A DNA stretch of 64,000 nucleotides from PALSA-612 sp963704335 (GCA_963704335.1 OY969889.1:2666001-2730000), one strand, 5' to 3'. Shown: positions 39,985-48,438, numbered from the stretch's first letter. Translations and numbers: made by a program. The notes: generated by a model not told the origin, from the sequence alone.

Positions 39985-41160
39985 TCAGCGCGAGGAAAGT
40001 GCTTCTTGCGTATACACGCCCAACGGGTTCCAGAGCATGAAGCCGTTCGCGTTGGCTCGTCGTGCAGCCGTCACCTGGTCCGTCACCTCGTCCAGACCGT
40101 ATGTGCGGCTGAGTGAGAAGTCCTGCAGCCACGGGACGATGCGGACGTCCGTGCCGCGGACCGCCTTCCGGTAGTCATCGAGCGACGCTTCGACCGTCCG
40201 GCCCGGGAACGCCTCGGGATCCGTCAGGTGGTACTCGCCGGGCACGTAGTGCGACGGATAGACCATCGGGTAGATCGCGTCGAGATAGCGACGGAGCCGT
40301 TTCGGCGACTGGCCGACCCCGAGATCACGGGTTGCGGCGAGGCCGAAGAGGTCTGCGGAGACCCGGACCCCGAGCGGACGCAGCCGACCGCTCGCGTACG
40401 CGAGGAAGCGCTCGATCGTCCGTTCCTTCGGCTCGCGGCGGCTCTTGGGGTAGACGATCGAGTCGAGATCGCCGTCGGAGGGAAAGCGGACGTAGTCGAA
40501 CTGGATCTCGTCGAAGCCGGCCTTGGCGGCGGCCGCCGCTACGTCGACCACATAACGCCATACGCGCCGGTCGTACGGGTTGAGCCAGGCGAGGCCGGCG
40601 GGATCGCGCCACGCGGAGCCGCCAGGCCACTGCAACGCAAGCTCCGTACGCGCCGGGCCGAGCGTCGGGTCGGCGAACACGACCACGCGGCCGATGAGGT
40701 AGACACCGGCCTCCTCGGCGGCTTGCGCGGCACTCTTCGCGTCGTAGTGGATCCTCGCGGCGCTTACGTCATGCGCCAGCTTCGGCAGGTTCGGCGACAC
40801 AAACCCGATCGCACCGTTCTCGTCCTTGACATCGAGCTCGAGCGCGTTCAGGCCATAGGCGCGGAGCGCGAGGTACTCGCCGAGCTTTCCCTCGACGGAT
40901 GCAAGGCCCATCGTCATGTGCACGCCGCGGATCTCGTCCGGGACGCGGGGCATCGCGACCATCTTCGACGACAGCGCAACCGTCTGTGTGCCGGCGGGGT
41001 CGCTTCCTCGCGTGAAGAACGACGCACCGAGCACGCTGCCGGCTCCCAGGGCCAGCAACGCCGCCGCGAACCCGGCGCGGCGAAGCCTCTTGCGCCTGCG
41101 CGCTTGATGGCGCCGCTCGCGGAACCGGTCGCTTGGGTCGACTCTGCGATGAACGTACAT
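39985..41160 (-). CDS. Membrane-anchored putative glycoside hydrolase (DUF4015-like TIM barrel)
   Basis: 391 residues from ATG 41160. A basic N-terminus (SDRFRERRHQARRRKRLRRA) precedes one membrane helix (GFAAALLALGAGSVLGASFF), so the domain is extracytoplasmic. The barrel has EIRGVHMTMGLAS, NALELDVKDENGAIGFVSPN, YLIGRVVVFADPTL, AKAGFDEIQFDYVRFPSDGD (the characteristic FDEIQxDYVRFP block with candidate catalytic acids), VSADLFGLAATRDLGVGQSP, and AIYPMVYPSHYVPGEYHLTD. This pattern is that of the putative glycoside hydrolase family seen in many Firmicutes and Actinobacteria. Substrate unknown. Confidence 0.8.
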   Translation of the reverse strand: MYVHRRVDPSDRFRERRHQARRRKRLRRAGFAAALLALGAGSVLGASFFTRGSDPAGTQTVALSSKMVAMPRVPDEIRGVHMTMGLASVEGKLGEYLALRAYGLNALELDVKDENGAIGFVSPNLPKLAHDVSAARIHYDAKSAAQAAEEAGVYLIGRVVVFADPTLGPARTELALQWPGGSAWRDPAGLAWLNPYDRRVWRYVVDVAAAAAKAGFDEIQFDYVRFPSDGDLDSIVYPKSRREPKERTIERFLAYASGRLRPLGVRVSADLFGLAATRDLGVGQSPKRLRRYLDAIYPMVYPSHYVPGEYHLTDPEAFPGRTVEASLDDYRKAVRGTDVRIVPWLQDFSLSRTYGLDEVTDQVTAARRANANGFMLWNPLGVYTQEALSSR

Positions 41161-41212
41161 CCGGAGCGGCTTACACGGTACGCCGTGTTGCTGGCGTATG
41201 CAACATCGACCT

Positions 41213-42259
41213 CTACCTAAAGCCCATGGTTGAGCCATTTGGCGGCAGCGGGCTGGCCGGCGTTCCGGGCTCGACGGTCGGCCCGTCGTAGCCGAGCGGT
41301 GCGACATCGTTCGGCCCGTCCGCGTGGAACAGGGACGCAAGCGTCTGGATCTGCCCTCGCCCCACGGAGAGCTCGAACTGCCCGCCGCCGTACATCGTGA
41401 TGCCGAGAGCCAGGCAGTGATCGTACGTGCCGAAGAGCTCGGAGACGCTGCCGAATCGCGACGGCTTGATGTTGAGCCACCGTGGTGGAAACGGAAGTGC
41501 CTCGATCTCGGCTACCGAGTGGATGACCGCATCCCAGCTGACGCGGTCGTGGTGTTCCGCCAGCGCCTCGGCGGTACCGGGATCGACGAGGTCCGGGTCC
41601 TCGAGCACTGCGTCCGGAAACGCCTCGGCCACGAGCGCGTACAGGCGCGGATCGGGCGGTTGGTCGACGGCCGTTCCTCGGTATGCGCCCTTGAGGTCGA
41701 GCACATCGACTGCGTCCAGGCCGGCGAGCTCCGCGACGACGTCCTCGGTCCACTCGCTCGTCGGATCGAGCTTGAACCGGGTGGCCGGATGGACGTCGAG
41801 GATCGTGCGCAACGGCTGCACGGAAGGAGGCTTGGGCAACCGCCTAGACACGACGAAGCGGACGGGCGCGGGCGTTCGGCCGAGAGCCTCTCCCAGCGAC
41901 ATCCCGGCCTGGCGCAGGGCGAGATCGAGCGCAGCGCTCTCGAAGGCCCACCGCCGGTAGTGCCGCCGGGCGGGAACGTCTGGCTCGCCGGCAGGAAAGA
42001 GATCGAGCGAGCCGATCAGCTCGGAGAAGTCAGCGAACGTCGACGTCCCGGCGAGGTCGTGAGCAGCGCCCCTGCGCAGGCTCTCGTGCTCGTCGACTTC
42101 GTACGTCACATCCTCGCCGACGCCCTCCTCACCGCCGCCGCGCAGCCGGACGGCCGTCGTATGCCGGACGAAGCCACTGGAGACGGACCGCGCGAAAGCC
42201 TCGAGCTCGTAGCTCTCGACCTCCAGCGGCAGGTGCGCGATCGCGTCGTAGGTCGCCAC
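41213..42259 (-). CDS. Enolase-superfamily protein (muconate/OSB-synthase-like), divergent active site
   Basis: About 348 residues from GTG 42259 (VATYDAIAHLPLEVESYELE); the farther upstream frame is antiporter shadow. Modified barrel with RWAFESAALDLALRQAGMSL, then strand-end residues ATRFKLDPTSEW, VDVLDLKGAYRG, AVLEDPDLVD and WLNIKPSRFGSVSELF. The last lysine and the LEDP glutamate fit the superfamily, but the usual KxK is KLD and the first metal Asp region reads DLKG, so the catalytic set is unusual. Activity cannot be named. It is divergent from the antiporter gene, starts 25 bases apart. Confidence 0.72.
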   Translation of the reverse strand: MATYDAIAHLPLEVESYELEAFARSVSSGFVRHTTAVRLRGGGEEGVGEDVTYEVDEHESLRRGAAHDLAGTSTFADFSELIGSLDLFPAGEPDVPARRHYRRWAFESAALDLALRQAGMSLGEALGRTPAPVRFVVSRRLPKPPSVQPLRTILDVHPATRFKLDPTSEWTEDVVAELAGLDAVDVLDLKGAYRGTAVDQPPDPRLYALVAEAFPDAVLEDPDLVDPGTAEALAEHHDRVSWDAVIHSVAEIEALPFPPRWLNIKPSRFGSVSELFGTYDHCLALGITMYGGGQFELSVGRGQIQTLASLFHADGPNDVAPLGYDGPTVEPGTPASPLPPNGSTMGFR

Positions 42260-42284
42260 GCAGGGTGCGAGACTACCCGCAGTC

Positions 42285-43718
42285 GTGTCCGAGATCCTCG
42301 ACTTCGGCACCGTGGTCCTCATCGTGGCCGCAGGCCTGTTCGTGGCCGTGGCCACGAGCAAGCTCGGCACGTGGTTCCCCATTCCCGGCCCGGCGATCTT
42401 CCTGATCGTGGCCGCGGTCGCCAGCGATGTCTTTCCGGGCCTGTCGGTCCTCTCGATCGAGACGGCGTCTCGCATCAGCATCGTGGCGCTCATCGTCATC
42501 CTCTTCGAGGGAGGGATGGACGTCGGCTGGCGTCGATTCCGGCGCGCCTGGCCCGAGATCACCGTCCTCGGCCTCCTCGGCACGTTCGGGACGGCACTGC
42601 TCGTCGTGCTGTTCGCGCACACCGTGCTCGACCTGAGCTGGACGCTCGCGGCCGTCCTCGGGGCGGCGCTGGCCCCCACCGACCCGGCTGTGATGTTCTC
42701 CGTGCTCGGCCGCAAGGAGATCCGCGGTCGCGCGGGCACCACGCTTCTGGGCGAGTCGGGCGTGAACGACCCGGTGGCGATCTCGCTGATGATCGGCGCG
42801 CTCGAGTTCGCGACGAACGACAGCGCGTCGTTCTGGGGCGTCGCCTTCGAGTTCGTCTCCGAGATGGCAGTGGGCCTCGCTCTCGGCGTCCTCGGCGCGA
42901 TCGTGCTGCGCGAGTCGATGCGCCGGATCGACCTCGCGAACGAGACCCTCTATCCCATCCTCGCGCTCGCGTTCGCCGGCGTCCTCTACGGCGTGACGAC
43001 ACTCGCACACGGCTCTGGCTTCCTGGCCGTGTTCGTGGCCGGAGTGCTCTTCGGAGACGTTCGTGCACCGTACAAGGGCGAGATCGAGCGCTTCCACAAG
43101 TCACTGGCGAGCCTCGCCGAGATCGCGGTATTCGCCGTGCTGGGCCTGACCATCACGCTCAGCGACTTCGACGGGGACCTGTGGCTGGACGGCCTGCTGC
43201 TGGCCATCATGCTCGTGTTCGTCGCCCGCCCTGTGGTCGTTGGCTTACTGACGCTGCCGATGAGGTTCCAGTGGGGCGAACGTCTCTTCGTGATGTGGAG
43301 CGGTCTCAGAGGTGCCGTGCCGATCATGCTCGGCACACTCGCGCTGCTCGAGGGCATCGACGGCGGCGAACGTGTCTACGACATGATCTTCGTCGTCGTC
43401 GCGGTCTCCGTGCTCGTCCAGGGAACGAGCATCCCGTACGTCGCTCGGCGGCTCCGCGTCCCCATACGCGACTCCGATCCAGGCGGCGTCGTCACACGCG
43501 TCCTGGCCACCGGCTCGTCAGCGGCCGGCCGCACGTTGCGTGATCTGCCGCTGGGCGAGCGCACCTGGGTGCGGACCATCACCAGGGACGGCGGCCAGGT
43601 GCCGGCTCGCGGCTACACGGTGCTCGAGGAGGGAGACGAGGTGGAGCTCGTGCTCGACGTCAGCGACGTCGACCGGCTCGACGACCTCTTCGGTAAGGAG
43701 GGTCTGACGAAACAGTGA
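42285..43718 (+). CDS. CPA1-type cation/proton antiporter with C-terminal TrkA-C (RCK-C) domain
   Basis: 477 residues from GTG 42285. Twelve or so membrane helices; the ion-binding core is seen in VLGAALAPTDPAVMFSVLGR and TTLLGESGVNDPVAISLMIG (the ND motif of Na+ or K+/H+ antiporters). SGLRGAVPIMLGTLALLEGI is the conserved final transport segment. After about residue 390 a soluble TrkA-C domain (AAGRTLRDLPLGERTWVRTI, LEEGDEVELVLDVSDVDRLD) suggests nucleotide or ion gating, like the NhaP2/YcgO K+/H+ antiporters. The last six codons (EGLTKQ) and the stop are formed by the left arm of the inverted-repeat element at 43696. Confidence 0.88.
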   Translation: MSEILDFGTVVLIVAAGLFVAVATSKLGTWFPIPGPAIFLIVAAVASDVFPGLSVLSIETASRISIVALIVILFEGGMDVGWRRFRRAWPEITVLGLLGTFGTALLVVLFAHTVLDLSWTLAAVLGAALAPTDPAVMFSVLGRKEIRGRAGTTLLGESGVNDPVAISLMIGALEFATNDSASFWGVAFEFVSEMAVGLALGVLGAIVLRESMRRIDLANETLYPILALAFAGVLYGVTTLAHGSGFLAVFVAGVLFGDVRAPYKGEIERFHKSLASLAEIAVFAVLGLTITLSDFDGDLWLDGLLLAIMLVFVARPVVVGLLTLPMRFQWGERLFVMWSGLRGAVPIMLGTLALLEGIDGGERVYDMIFVVVAVSVLVQGTSIPYVARRLRVPIRDSDPGGVVTRVLATGSSAAGRTLRDLPLGERTWVRTITRDGGQVPARGYTVLEEGDEVELVLDVSDVDRLDDLFGKEGLTKQ

Positions 43719-43860
43719 CTGTGCCGCCGGAATCACGCTGGAGGCCGCGCTGCGGCGTCCTCAGTCGCCCACGTACTTACTAGTACGCGGGCTCCCTGCG
43801 TCCTTGCATCACAACCTCCAGCGCGCCCCGGCGACGAGCACCGTTCCGCCAGACCCTCCT
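43696..43860 (-). repeat. 165-bp structured inverted-repeat element (MITE-like or structured RNA)
   Basis: Arms 43696-43717 and 43839-43860 are 22-base inverted repeats (core AGGAGGGTCTG) with three mismatches. Inside: CGCCGG (43725-43730) pairs with CCGGCG (43828-43833), CGCTGGAGG (43736-43744) with CCTCCAGCG (43815-43823), plus hairpins GCCGC-GCT-GCGGC (43744-43756) and GCCC-a-CGTACT-TACT-AGTACG-c-GGGC (43767-43792). The three arm mismatches and the hairpin mismatch are A-C on the plus strand but G-U on the minus strand, so the minus-strand RNA would pair fully there. It lies in the convergent gap between the antiporter and thiolase genes; the left arm supplies the antiporter stop. Confidence 0.75.
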
Positions 43861-43945
43861 AGCGAGGGCCGTGAAGGAGAGCGAGCCGACCGCGCGGCAG
43901 CGGCCGGACGAGGTTGAGCAGCATGCGAACCATCGAGCTGGTCAT
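43859..43945 (-). CDS. Possible 28-residue microprotein downstream of the thiolase gene
   Basis: ATG 43945 opens MTSSMVRMLLNLVRPLPRGR and ends LALLHGPR; its TAG (43859-43861) lies at the right edge of the inverted-repeat element. Amphipathic, Arg/Leu-rich. No clear ribosome binding site. It may be chance; the remaining gap (43946-43974) holds nothing else recognisable. Confidence 0.25.
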   Translation of the reverse strand: MTSSMVRMLLNLVRPLPRGRLALLHGPR

Positions 43946-43974
43946 CGGCTTCGGCGGAGAGGAGCTGAACCCTC

Positions 43975-45249
43975 TTAGAGGCGCTCGATCACGCCTGCGA
44001 TTGCCTGACCCTGGCCGATGCACATCGTGGCAATGCCGTAGCGTGCGTCGCGGCGCTCGAGCTCCGAGATCAGCGTGGCGGTGATGCGCGCACCGGTGGC
44101 TCCCAGCGGATGGCCGAGCGAGATGCCGCCGCCGTTCGGGTTGACGTCACCTGCCTGCCACCGCTCGTCGAGGCCGGTGTCGGCCAGGAACTGGAGCACG
44201 ACCGACGCGAACGCCTCGTTGACCTCGATCACCGCCATGTCGTCCCAGGTGAGACCTGCCTTCTCGAGCGCGCGCTCGCACGCCTGCGGGTTGCCGTGGA
44301 GCATGCGGTAGGGGTCGACGCCCGCAAGCCCGAAGGAGACGAAGCGTCCGCGGGGCTCGAGCTCGAGTCGCGTGGCGGCGTTTTCCGAGACGACGAGCAT
44401 GGCGGCTGCGCCGTCGCAGATCTGGCTCGAGCTGCCGGCAGTGACGACACCGTCCGTCTTGAAGACGGTGGGTAGCTCGGCGAGCTTCTCGAGCGACGTG
44501 TCGCGCCTCGGCGTCTCGTCAACAAGCATGGGAGAACCCATGGTTCCCCCATGGACCCCCTCCTTCACGCTTGCTTCGCCTCCGTCAGTGGCTAGGGCTC
44601 CCGCCGGGCCAAGCCCGGCTCCGCCCACGGCGACAGGCTCGCGATCGAGCGCCTCGAGGTTGGCGAACTCGATCGGGACGATCTCCCGTTCGAACTTCCC
44701 CTCGTCGATGGCGTTGATCGCCCTCCTGTGCGACTCGTACGAGTACGCGTCGAGCGCCTCGCGCGAGAGGTTCCACTCGTCGGCCAGCACCTCGGCCGAG
44801 ATGCCCTGCGGCACGATCTCCCACCGCTCGTGAAGCTTCTCCGAGAAGCTGAAGCCGTCCGGGCCGAGGTTGGAGCCCATCGGCACGCGGGACATGCTCT
44901 CCACACCCGCCGCAACGACCACGTCGAGGTGCCCGGCTTGTACGGCCGATGTGGCGCTGAACGCGGTCTGCATGGAGGACCCGCATTGCCGGTCGGTGGT
45001 GGCCGCACATACCGTCTCCGGCCAACCCGCGACGAGCAGCGCGACGCGGCCGACGTTCAGCGCCTGCTCGCCGACCTGGCTGACGCAGCCCATCTGCACG
45101 TCCTCGATCTCGGCGGGCTCGATGCCGACGCGCTCGACAAGCCCGTTCAGCACCTGGCCGGCGAGCTCGTCTGCACGGACGCTGGCGAGCGTCCCGTTCC
45201 GCTTGCCGATCGGGCTGCGAACGGCGTCGACAATGAGCGCTTCAGGCAT
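43975..45249 (-). CDS. Acetyl-CoA C-acyltransferase (thiolase)
   Basis: 424 residues from ATG 45249. Cleaves 3-ketoacyl-CoA or condenses two acetyl-CoA. Catalytic cysteine C89 in TTDRQCGSSMQTAFSATSAV, the NEAF block in VIEVNEAFASVVLQFLADTG, the histidine in NPNGGGISLGHPLGATGARI and the second cysteine in TMCIGQGQAIAGVIERL. Slightly longer than average (about 390) because of a loop after PVAVGGAGLGPAG. No other beta-oxidation gene is adjacent, so biosynthetic versus degradative role cannot be decided. It overlaps the end of the cyclase gene by 8 bases, so they may be co-transcribed. Confidence 0.95.
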   Translation of the reverse strand: MPEALIVDAVRSPIGKRNGTLASVRADELAGQVLNGLVERVGIEPAEIEDVQMGCVSQVGEQALNVGRVALLVAGWPETVCAATTDRQCGSSMQTAFSATSAVQAGHLDVVVAAGVESMSRVPMGSNLGPDGFSFSEKLHERWEIVPQGISAEVLADEWNLSREALDAYSYESHRRAINAIDEGKFEREIVPIEFANLEALDREPVAVGGAGLGPAGALATDGGEASVKEGVHGGTMGSPMLVDETPRRDTSLEKLAELPTVFKTDGVVTAGSSSQICDGAAAMLVVSENAATRLELEPRGRFVSFGLAGVDPYRMLHGNPQACERALEKAGLTWDDMAVIEVNEAFASVVLQFLADTGLDERWQAGDVNPNGGGISLGHPLGATGARITATLISELERRDARYGIATMCIGQGQAIAGVIERL

Positions 45250-46573
45250 CGACGACAGCGTACAGCTGCCAAATGCCCGGGACGCCCTTCAACTCGTGCT
45301 CTCCCCGCTCCTCGAACTCGATGCCCGAGCCGGCGACGAGATCCTTCACCGTCTGCGAGACAAGCACCTCGCCGGCACTCGCAAGCCCCGCCACTCGAGC
45401 GCCCGTATGCACGGCGATTCCCATGACGCCCTCGCCGACTCGCTCGATCTCTCCGATGTGCAAGCCAGCTTTCATCTCCAGCCCGAGTGGAACGAGCGCA
45501 TCCCGAATCGACCGTGCGCAGCGAATTGCTCGCGCAGGCCCGTCGAACGTCGCGAGGAAGCCGTCCCCCGCGGTGTCGACCTCAGTCCCACGCCAGCGGG
45601 CGAGCTCGCGCCGCGCGAGCGCATGATGCTCTTCGAGCAGTACCCGCCAGCGGCGATCGCCGAGCCGAGCCGCCCGCTCCGTGGAACCGACCAGGTCGGT
45701 GAAGAGCACCGTAGCCAGGACGCGATCAGGCTCGGGGCCGCGCCGGACGCCGGTCAGGAACTCCTCGACCTCGTCCAGGATCTGATCGGGGTCCACGAAC
45801 GGAACGTGCGAGTCACCGGAGAGCTCGACGAAGCGGGCGCCGGGGATCTTCTCGGCGAGGTATCGGCCCTCGGCGACGTTCGAGTCGCTGTCGCCGCTTC
45901 GGTGGAGGACGATTGTCGGCACGCCGATCGTCGGGAGGACCTCGCGGATGTCGATCTGACTGTTCATGAGGATGAGGGCGCGCGCCGCTCCGGGGCTCAG
46001 CGAGGCACGGGCGCGGCGCTGCCACCAGCGGACGAGCGCATCGTCATGCGCTGACGTGTAGCGGCTGAAGTCGGACTCGGATCCCCACTCCCGCTCGACC
46101 TCGTCTGCGTAGGCGGAGCGCTCGTCGCGGGTCATCACCCAGGGATACTCGTCATCCGGATCCTGACGCTTCGCATAGGTCCCGTAGAGCGCGAGCGCGC
46201 TGGTGCGCTCGGGGTAGATGGCCGCGAACAGTGCGCACATCGGCCCGCCCTCCGAGTATCCGAAGAGCGCGGCCCGCTCGCTTCCGGCGGCGTCCATCAC
46301 GGCCCTCACGTCGTCCATCCGGGTCTCGAGATCGGGCAGGCCACCCGGGCGATCGGAGAGACCGGTGCCACGCTTGTCGAAGAGGATCAGCCGCGAGAAC
46401 GAGGCAAGCCGGCGCAGCAAGTACGCATAGCTCGGGAACTCCCAGTCGACCTCCAGATGAGAGAAGAAGCCGGGCACGAGCACCAGGTCGAAGGGACCGT
46501 CGCCGACCACTTGGTAGGCGATGTTGACGTCGCCGCTCTTCGCATAGCGCGTCTCAGGCGTCGAGGACGGCAT
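45242..46573 (-). CDS. Alpha/beta hydrolase fused to class III adenylate/guanylate cyclase
   Basis: 443 residues. N-terminal hydrolase (1-about 270): nucleophile elbow AALFGYSEGGPMCALFAAIY (GYSEG), acid in HRSGDSDSN, and histidine in GDSHVPF. The C-terminal class III cyclase starts RVLATVLFTDLVGSTERAAR with the first metal aspartate, then EVDTAGDGFLATFDGPARAI with the second, GLHIGEIERVGEGVMGIAVH, and GARVAGLASAGEVLVSQTVK. The same architecture is known from mycobacterial Rv1900c. It probably makes cAMP in response to a hydrolase-domain ligand. Divergent from the aldehyde dehydrogenase gene with 60 bases between starts. Confidence 0.9.
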   Translation of the reverse strand: MPSSTPETRYAKSGDVNIAYQVVGDGPFDLVLVPGFFSHLEVDWEFPSYAYLLRRLASFSRLILFDKRGTGLSDRPGGLPDLETRMDDVRAVMDAAGSERAALFGYSEGGPMCALFAAIYPERTSALALYGTYAKRQDPDDEYPWVMTRDERSAYADEVEREWGSESDFSRYTSAHDDALVRWWQRRARASLSPGAARALILMNSQIDIREVLPTIGVPTIVLHRSGDSDSNVAEGRYLAEKIPGARFVELSGDSHVPFVDPDQILDEVEEFLTGVRRGPEPDRVLATVLFTDLVGSTERAARLGDRRWRVLLEEHHALARRELARWRGTEVDTAGDGFLATFDGPARAIRCARSIRDALVPLGLEMKAGLHIGEIERVGEGVMGIAVHTGARVAGLASAGEVLVSQTVKDLVAGSGIEFEERGEHELKGVPGIWQLYAVVDA

Positions 46574-46621
46574 ACAGCCTCCGGTGAACCTCCGTGACGC
46601 TCACGCCGGAAGTCTCACATC

Positions 46622-46627
46622 TAGACT
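46622..46627 (+). promoter_or_regulatory. Candidate -10 box (TAGACT) for a leaderless aldehyde dehydrogenase mRNA
   Basis: TAGACT fits the TANNNT consensus and ends 6 bases before the GTG start at 46634, so transcription should begin at the start codon. No -35 recognised and no ribosome binding site is present. Confidence 0.5.
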
Positions 46628-46633
46628 CACAAG

Positions 46634-48061
46634 GTGGCCACGACGGTGATCGAACGCAAGCTGCTCGTGGGCGGAGACTGGGTCGAGACCGGCGAGTGGA
46701 TCGACGTCCGGTCGCCCTATTCGGGAGAGGTCGTGGGGCGCGTGCCCAAGGCCGGCGCCGCCGACGTCAGGCAGGCGCTCGATGCAGCGCAACGTGCCAT
46801 GTCCGAGCCGCTGCCGGCCCACAAGCGCGCCGAGGTGCTCGTTCGCGTAGCCGGCTACCTCGGCAAGCGGCACGACGAGGTGGCGCAGACGATCTCCGCG
46901 GAGGCCGGCAAGCCGATGAAGGCCGCCCGGGTCGAGGCGGCGCGTGCCATGTCCACGTACACCTTCGCGGCCGTCGAGGCGCGCAAGCTCGCGGGCGACA
47001 TGGTGCCGATGGATGCGTCGCAGGCGGGCGTCGGCAAGCTCGCGTTCACGCTGCGGCAGCCGATCGGCGTCGTCGGCGCAATCTCCCCCTTCAACTTCCC
47101 GCTCAACCTCGTCGCGCACAAGATCGCTCCCGCGTTGGCAGCGGGCTGCGCGGTGGTGCTGAAGCCTGCGTCTCAGACACCGCTCTCGGCGCTATTGCTC
47201 GCGGAGCTGGAGCACGAGGCCGGCCTGCCTCCGGGGTGGCTCAACGTCGTCACGGGCCCAGCGGCCGAGATCGGCGATGTCCTCGTGGAGGACGAGCGCG
47301 TGAAGCTGATCACCTTCACCGGCTCCTCGGAAATTGGCTGGAAGCTGCGCGAGCGCGCGGCGCGCAAGAAGGTCGTGCTCGAGCTCGGGAACGCAACACC
47401 GGTGATCGTCGAAGCCGACGCCGACCTCGACGAGGCGGCGTCGAAGCTCGCCGCGAACGCATTCTCGTTCGCCGGCCAGAGCTGCATCTCCGTGCAGCGG
47501 ATCTACGTCCAGCGGTCCTCGTACGACGGCTTCCTCGAGCGCTTCCTCCCTGGCGTGGAGGCGCTGCAGGCAGGCGACCCGTCTGACGAGGACACCGATG
47601 TCGGGCCGGTGATCGACGACGACGCGCGCGAGCGGATTCTCGGCTGGATCGAGGAGGCCCGATCGCTCGGCGCCGACGTGCTCGTGGGCGGAGAGGCCGA
47701 CGGCCCTGTCATCAGCCCGACCGTGATCGCCGGCGCACCGCCGCACGCCAAGGTGTCTTGCGAGGAGGTATTCGGGCCGGTCGTGACGGTGTCGGCGTAC
47801 GACAACTTCGACGAGGCGGTCGAGCTCGCCAACGGCACGCGCTTCGGTCTACAGGCAGGCATCTTCACGGCCGACGTGCGCCGGGCGCTGGACGCCGCAC
47901 AACGGCTCGAGTTCGGCGGCGTCACCGTGAACGAGGCGCCGACGTTCCGCGCAGACCAGATGCCCTACGGAGGCGTCAAGGACTCGGGCACGACCCGCGA
48001 GGGCCCTGCGTATGCGGTCAGGGAGATGACCGAGGAGCGCGTCGTCGTGCTCCAGTTGTAG
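46634..48061 (+). CDS. NAD(P)-dependent aldehyde dehydrogenase
   Basis: 475 residues from GTG 46634. Catalytic cysteine C284 (AFSFAGQSCISVQRIYVQ) and general base E250 (KVVLELGNATPVIVEADADL). NAD-binding FTGSSEIGWKLRERAARKKV and the ISPFNFPLNLVAHKIAPALA entry segment are typical. GNATPVIVEADADLDEA rather than GGKSPxIV, and QMPYGGVKDSGTTREGPAYA at the end, place it in the glyceraldehyde-3-phosphate/lactaldehyde/succinate-semialdehyde group seen in archaea and actinobacteria; exact substrate not decidable. Probably leaderless mRNA. The next gene starts 11 bases after the stop. Confidence 0.94.
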   Translation: MATTVIERKLLVGGDWVETGEWIDVRSPYSGEVVGRVPKAGAADVRQALDAAQRAMSEPLPAHKRAEVLVRVAGYLGKRHDEVAQTISAEAGKPMKAARVEAARAMSTYTFAAVEARKLAGDMVPMDASQAGVGKLAFTLRQPIGVVGAISPFNFPLNLVAHKIAPALAAGCAVVLKPASQTPLSALLLAELEHEAGLPPGWLNVVTGPAAEIGDVLVEDERVKLITFTGSSEIGWKLRERAARKKVVLELGNATPVIVEADADLDEAASKLAANAFSFAGQSCISVQRIYVQRSSYDGFLERFLPGVEALQAGDPSDEDTDVGPVIDDDARERILGWIEEARSLGADVLVGGEADGPVISPTVIAGAPPHAKVSCEEVFGPVVTVSAYDNFDEAVELANGTRFGLQAGIFTADVRRALDAAQRLEFGGVTVNEAPTFRADQMPYGGVKDSGTTREGPAYAVREMTEERVVVLQL

Positions 48062-48072
48062 GAATTCGACCC

Positions 48073-48438
48073 GTGGCTCTCCGCCGTCAGCGGCCACCTC
48101 GCGTCCCTCTCCCCTCCCCCGGCGCCCTGCGCCGCGAGCGCCGCGTGCTGCTGCAGATGCGCGACGAGCAGCTTCGCGACCTGGGGGGCCTCATCCTCGA
48201 GATGTTCCGGCGCAACCGGTTCAACGAGGACCTGGTGCGAGAGCGCTGTGACGAGCTGGTTGAGCTCGACCGCCGGCTCCTGGAGCTCGAGGACGTGCTG
48301 CGGGCCGCGACGCATCGGGCGCCCCTTCGACGCTGTGAGTGCGGCACGGAGATCCCGCCGTTCTCACGCTTTTGTCCGGGCTGCGGGCGCGAGCTGACCG
48401 TCGCGGCCGACGGGCCCGAGCCGGAGCCCGAGGCATGA
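48073..48438 (+). CDS. Small helical protein with C-terminal zinc ribbon
   Basis: 121 residues from GTG 48073; the upstream frame is ALDH shadow. The first 90 residues are a charged helix pair (RDEQLRDLGGLILEMFRRNR, VRERCDELVELDRRLLELED). The end is a zinc ribbon CECGTEIPPFSRFCPGCGRE, spacing CxC-x10-CxxC. The stop overlaps the next gene (ATGA), which also starts with a zinc ribbon. Function unknown. Confidence 0.75.
   Translation: MALRRQRPPRVPLPSPGALRRERRVLLQMRDEQLRDLGGLILEMFRRNRFNEDLVRERCDELVELDRRLLELEDVLRAATHRAPLRRCECGTEIPPFSRFCPGCGRELTVAADGPEPEPEA

Noticed and set aside
41324..43543. Plus-strand 739-residue frame spanning the enolase-like gene and antiporter
   Set aside because: Shadow frame; both underlying genes have recognisable domains in other frames.
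43719..43974. tRNA or CRISPR repeat in the structured gap
   Set aside because: No cloverleaf with T-loop or CCA context, and no repeated units; the pairing is one nested inverted repeat.
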